Source: Granulicella sapmiensis
Lineage (GTDB): Bacteria > Acidobacteriota > Terriglobia > Terriglobales > Acidobacteriaceae
Direction: 5' to 3'
DNA length: 64,000 bases
Assembly: GCA_026225395.1 (NCBI GenBank)
Contig: JAMFSR010000031.1
Location: 36,940 to 100,939, forward strand
Shown here: positions 60,979 through 64,000 of the stretch, piece by piece
How the letters are laid out: each line of letters begins with the position of its first letter
Numbering within the stretch: position 1 is the first letter of the stretch
The notes under the pieces: model-generated
Databases searched by the model: none
Told to the model about the DNA's origin: nothing
Seen by the model: the letters and a program-made list of their open reading frames with translations, nothing else
Made by a program: the position numbers and the translations under genes

Positions 60979-63972
60979 TTAGAACGTCGTGCTGACCGTC
61001 AACCGGAACGTCTTACGCGGTTCGCGCAGGATGTAGTCCGCTCCGTAGAACTGCACCGCCTGCTGGTAGCTGTACTGCGCCGCAGCAGGTGCTGTCGCGA
61101 ACGGGAAGAAGCTCTTGAACTCCGCCGGCGACACCGTCAACTCCTGTGGCAGGTCCTTGTAGAGCCGCAGCGGGTTATACGCGTAGTACAGGCGGAACGG
61201 CGCGTTCACGATCGGCAGGATGACCTGCAGCTCGGCGCCGTTGGACATGCGCGGAACCCAGTTCGTTCCCGGCACCGTCTGTAGATGCAGCGGGAACTGC
61301 ACCTGCTGTCCGCCCGTGCAGGCGCCGTTCACAAACGCCGGGCAGCCATACGCCGGCGCATTGATGATCGATTGCCCCAGCACGCTCTCCCGCAACTGCG
61401 AAGGCTCTGTGTTCGCCGTCAGCCCGAAGTCCGTGAAGAACGCAAACGTCACCTGGTTCACGATCGGAATGCGGTACTCCAGGTTCGTCGTCAGCGATGT
61501 ATCGCCGCCGATCGCCGCCAGTCTGTACACTGGCAGCGGAATCTGCACATTGCCCAGCGAAGCATTCGTCGGGTCGCGCGGCACCGTCGACCCATCCGGG
61601 TTCGACAGGTTGAACATCACCCGCGTCGGGATAAACGTATACGGCGAGCTCGAACGGATGTCGAAGCCGCGCACATCGTTCTCGCCGCCGCCGTAGATGC
61701 GGTTGAACGGCGGTGCCACTTCGCCGCCGAAGCCGGCAACGTTGCTCAGCTGCACGCGATAGCCCAGCACGTTGTGGCCTTCGCGGTTGATCTTCAAACC
61801 CTTCATTGGGTAAAAATGCCGATAGCTGATGACCGGCTGGTAGTACTTCGTGTTGCCGCCGATGCCCGCCACCTGGAACGAAATGTTCAGGTCCTGGCCC
61901 GAGTGCGGTCCCTGTCCGCGGTCCAGCGTCGAGATGCTGAAGCTCGGCGTCAGCACCGAGGTAATGATGCCGCTCAGCTGGCTCTGTCCGGCAATGCCCG
62001 AACGGAACGCCAGCGTCTGGAACACGTTCAGTGTGTTCTGGTTGAACGTCGTAATTCCCGAACGCGACAGCGAGTACGAAAGTCCCACGCGCGCCACGCC
62101 CGAACGCCGCAAGAACTTACGCAGCGGCGTTCCGGTCGAAATCGTCACGCCCTTCGACGACTGGTTGTAGTTGTTCAGTAACGACTGCTGCGCGTTCGTC
62201 AGGTTCGCGCTCTGTCCATTCGTAATTGCATAGCTCTTCGCCGGGTTGAAGTCCGACTTCCGATCGAACACCTGCACGCCCAGCGATACCGGCTTGTTGC
62301 GCAGATACGGCTCATTGAACCCGAAGCTCAGCACGCGCGATAGATCGCCGATGTTGGCATTCACGCTCAGCGTTTCGCCAAAGCCCAGGAAGTTGTTGGT
62401 CTCGTAGTTCAGTCCGATGAACGAGCCCGACTGTCCGCTCACGCCGCCGTTCAGGCCGATCGAGTTCTTGCCCTTCTCGCGCAGCTTCAGCAGCAGGTCC
62501 ACGGTGCCCTGGTCGGTGTTCTGACGGCTCTCCACGTCCTGGTCGCTCTTCAGCACTTCAAAGTAGTTCAGCTGGTTCAACCGCAGCAGCGAAAGATCGA
62601 CCAGCCGGCTGTTGTAAACCTGGCCTTCTTCGATCATCATTTCGCGCCGGATCACCTTGTCGCGCGTAATCGTATTCCCGCTGAACTCAATGCGCGACAC
62701 ATAGAACTGCTTGCCTTCATCGATATCGACGTTCAGCGAGACAGTCTTGTTCACCTTGTCGACCGTCGGTGTCGGCGCGCCTACCATGTTGATGTAGCCG
62801 CCTTCGCCGTACGCCTTGCGCAGGTTTTCGAGTCCCTTGCTGAACAGCGTCGCGTTGAACCACTCGCCGTCCTTCAGCGCAAACTGCGCGCGCAGCGCCT
62901 TCACGTTGGTGTAGGCCTTGTTGCCGCTGAACGTAATGCTGCCCAGCTTGTAGCGCTCACCCTCTTCAATCGGGATCAGGATGTCCACGCGCTTGCCGCC
63001 CGAAGGCCGCAGCGTAAACGGATTGATGCCGCCCGCGTTGCGCACATTGGTCTGCGGCTCGCCGGTCAGCGCATTGAAGTAACCCTTGTTGCGATACGCC
63101 TGGCGCACGCGTTCGGAGTCTTCATCCAGCTTGCTGGCATCGAAGGTGCGCGGCAGCAGGTTCTCCAGGAAGATCGAGTGGGGTATGCCGATCGGCTTCA
63201 GGTTCACCATCGCCGTGCGCAGGTCGCGTGCCGGTATGCTCGTGTTCCCCGTGAATACGATCTTGCCTACCTTCACGGTCGGGCCTTCCTTGATGTTGAA
63301 TGTCAGCGAGACAGCCGCCGGCGGAATCGTCTTCATCTCCGCCTTCACCGTCGCGAACTGGTGCCCATGCTCGCCCAGCATCTCCTGCAGCACCACTTCC
63401 GCCCGCTTCACGCGCGTGGCATCGAACTGGCTTTCGACCGTCAGGCCGACCTTTTCCTTCTTGAAGCGGTCAAGCACGTCGGAAACCGTAACCGCGTTCA
63501 ACCCCTTGTAGTTGATCTCGCGGATCGTCGGCTTTTCCCGCACGTACACGATCAACTGCACGCAGTTCGCGTCGTTCACGCGTTCGATCGTGATGGTGTC
63601 GAAGTAGCCAGTGTTCCAAAGCGAGTTGTAATCGCGCTGCACCACCGAGGGATCATAGGCATCGCCGGGCCGCGAAAACAGACGCGCCACAATCGACTCC
63701 TTCGGAATCCTGCGGTTGCCGATCACCTGCGTCGCGCAAAGCGTCTGCGGTCCGGCATTGGCTGCGCTGAACTGCGGCGTCGCCTGGATCTGGGCCCCCA
63801 TCGTGGCAGGCAGAAGCACCGTCACGGCCGTCAACCCCAGAGCTAGAAATGGGAGGTGCAAACGGGATAGGTCAAAGTGACGAATGCGAAGGCGGCTCGA
63901 GCGCGTGCGCACAGGCTGGGTCGTATAGTTCAGGGAGCTTGCGCTCACTCGCGTTCCGGTAAAAATAACCAC
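60979..63972 (-). CDS. bamA: outer-membrane protein assembly factor BamA
   Basis: A 997-residue Omp85 protein. After an export signal (FLALGLTAVTVLLPATMGAQ, about 42-61) come five POTRA domains (for example VIGNRRIPKESIVARLF, EINYKGLNAVTVSDVLDRF, IVFTGNTSIPARDLR, ITFSGNKAYTNVKALR, IEFSGNTITRDKVIRREMM). The 16-strand barrel follows, with GGGENDVRGF (lid-loop region) and the terminal strand ending in STTF. It folds and inserts beta-barrel proteins such as the TonB receptor, efflux channel and small barrels encoded here. The start is uncertain: GTG at 63972 lacks a good ribosome binding site, and a later GTG giving MRTRSSRLR would still include the whole signal. Confidence 0.93.
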   Translation of the reverse strand: MVIFTGTRVSASSLNYTTQPVRTRSSRLRIRHFDLSRLHLPFLALGLTAVTVLLPATMGAQIQATPQFSAANAGPQTLCATQVIGNRRIPKESIVARLFSRPGDAYDPSVVQRDYNSLWNTGYFDTITIERVNDANCVQLIVYVREKPTIREINYKGLNAVTVSDVLDRFKKEKVGLTVESQFDATRVKRAEVVLQEMLGEHGHQFATVKAEMKTIPPAAVSLTFNIKEGPTVKVGKIVFTGNTSIPARDLRTAMVNLKPIGIPHSIFLENLLPRTFDASKLDEDSERVRQAYRNKGYFNALTGEPQTNVRNAGGINPFTLRPSGGKRVDILIPIEEGERYKLGSITFSGNKAYTNVKALRAQFALKDGEWFNATLFSKGLENLRKAYGEGGYINMVGAPTPTVDKVNKTVSLNVDIDEGKQFYVSRIEFSGNTITRDKVIRREMMIEEGQVYNSRLVDLSLLRLNQLNYFEVLKSDQDVESRQNTDQGTVDLLLKLREKGKNSIGLNGGVSGQSGSFIGLNYETNNFLGFGETLSVNANIGDLSRVLSFGFNEPYLRNKPVSLGVQVFDRKSDFNPAKSYAITNGQSANLTNAQQSLLNNYNQSSKGVTISTGTPLRKFLRRSGVARVGLSYSLSRSGITTFNQNTLNVFQTLAFRSGIAGQSQLSGIITSVLTPSFSISTLDRGQGPHSGQDLNISFQVAGIGGNTKYYQPVISYRHFYPMKGLKINREGHNVLGYRVQLSNVAGFGGEVAPPFNRIYGGGENDVRGFDIRSSSPYTFIPTRVMFNLSNPDGSTVPRDPTNASLGNVQIPLPVYRLAAIGGDTSLTTNLEYRIPIVNQVTFAFFTDFGLTANTEPSQLRESVLGQSIINAPAYGCPAFVNGACTGGQQVQFPLHLQTVPGTNWVPRMSNGAELQVILPIVNAPFRLYYAYNPLRLYKDLPQELTVSPAEFKSFFPFATAPAAAQYSYQQAVQFYGADYILREPRKTFRLTVSTTF

Positions 63973-64000
63973 ACCCTCACTGCTCTTTGAATCTGAACCC

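Overview
The window looks like chromosomal DNA of a Gram-negative soil bacterium of the Acidobacteriota, most likely family Acidobacteriaceae (Granulicella/Terriglobus/Edaphobacter-like). The reasons are a large TonB-dependent receptor with an N-terminal carboxypeptidase-regulatory-like domain, secreted proteins with the LPDAPS motif, a planctomycete-type cytochrome c (DUF1549/DUF1553) plus DUF1501 pair, an NHL plus Ig-like giant protein, many Tat-exported enzymes, and high GC. This is inferred from gene content; no marker gene or rRNA is present. No rRNA, tRNA, CRISPR array, transposase or integrase was seen.

Layout. 0-3.3 kb: partial MFS transporter, NiCoT-type nickel/cobalt transporter, NCS2 purine permease and guanine deaminase. 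3.3-8.6 kb: polysaccharide genes (alginate-lyase-family protein, GH105, GH2) with LacI-type palindromes in two of their upstream regions. 9-25.2 kb: a probable nucleoside/nucleobase scavenging region. It holds a TonB-dependent receptor divergent from a LysR regulator; a tight operon of a Tat-exported amidohydrolase, three exported nucleoside-hydrolase-like proteins and a stand-alone RarA/MgsA C-terminal-like protein; and a convergent operon of cupin, NMT1/THI5-like binding protein, cytosolic amidohydrolase, ABC ATPase and two permeases. 25.4-30.6 kb: planctomycete-type cytochrome/DUF1501 pair and an alpha/beta hydrolase. 31-40.8 kb: MdtABC-like RND efflux operon with an outer-membrane factor. 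40.8-49 kb: Gfo/Idh/MocA oxidoreductase, giant GH13 protein, lactate permease divergent from LarA lactate racemase. 49-57 kb: GT-C-type membrane protein, 1826-residue NHL/Ig-like exported protein, small beta-barrel protein. 57-64 kb: RlpA lipoprotein and a small partner, two LPDAPS proteins, BamA.

The most interesting system is the 9-25 kb region. I infer that nucleosides or related heterocycles enter through the TonB receptor, are cleaved and deaminated in the periplasm, are carried in by the ABC transporter and are processed by a second, cytosolic paralogue of the exported amidohydrolase. A 13-bp sequence shared exactly by the upstream regions of the receptor and of the hydrolase operon, in the same orientation to transcription, supports co-regulation.

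Two large-scale signals are not explained by the genes. One is a REP-like hairpin family in four copies with covarying stems: three lie between convergent genes and one is read through in frame within the lactate permease. The other is a reversal of GC skew on the + strand, G-rich to about 25 kb and C-rich after about 36 kb regardless of gene direction, as expected if the window spans a replication terminus or an inversion breakpoint.
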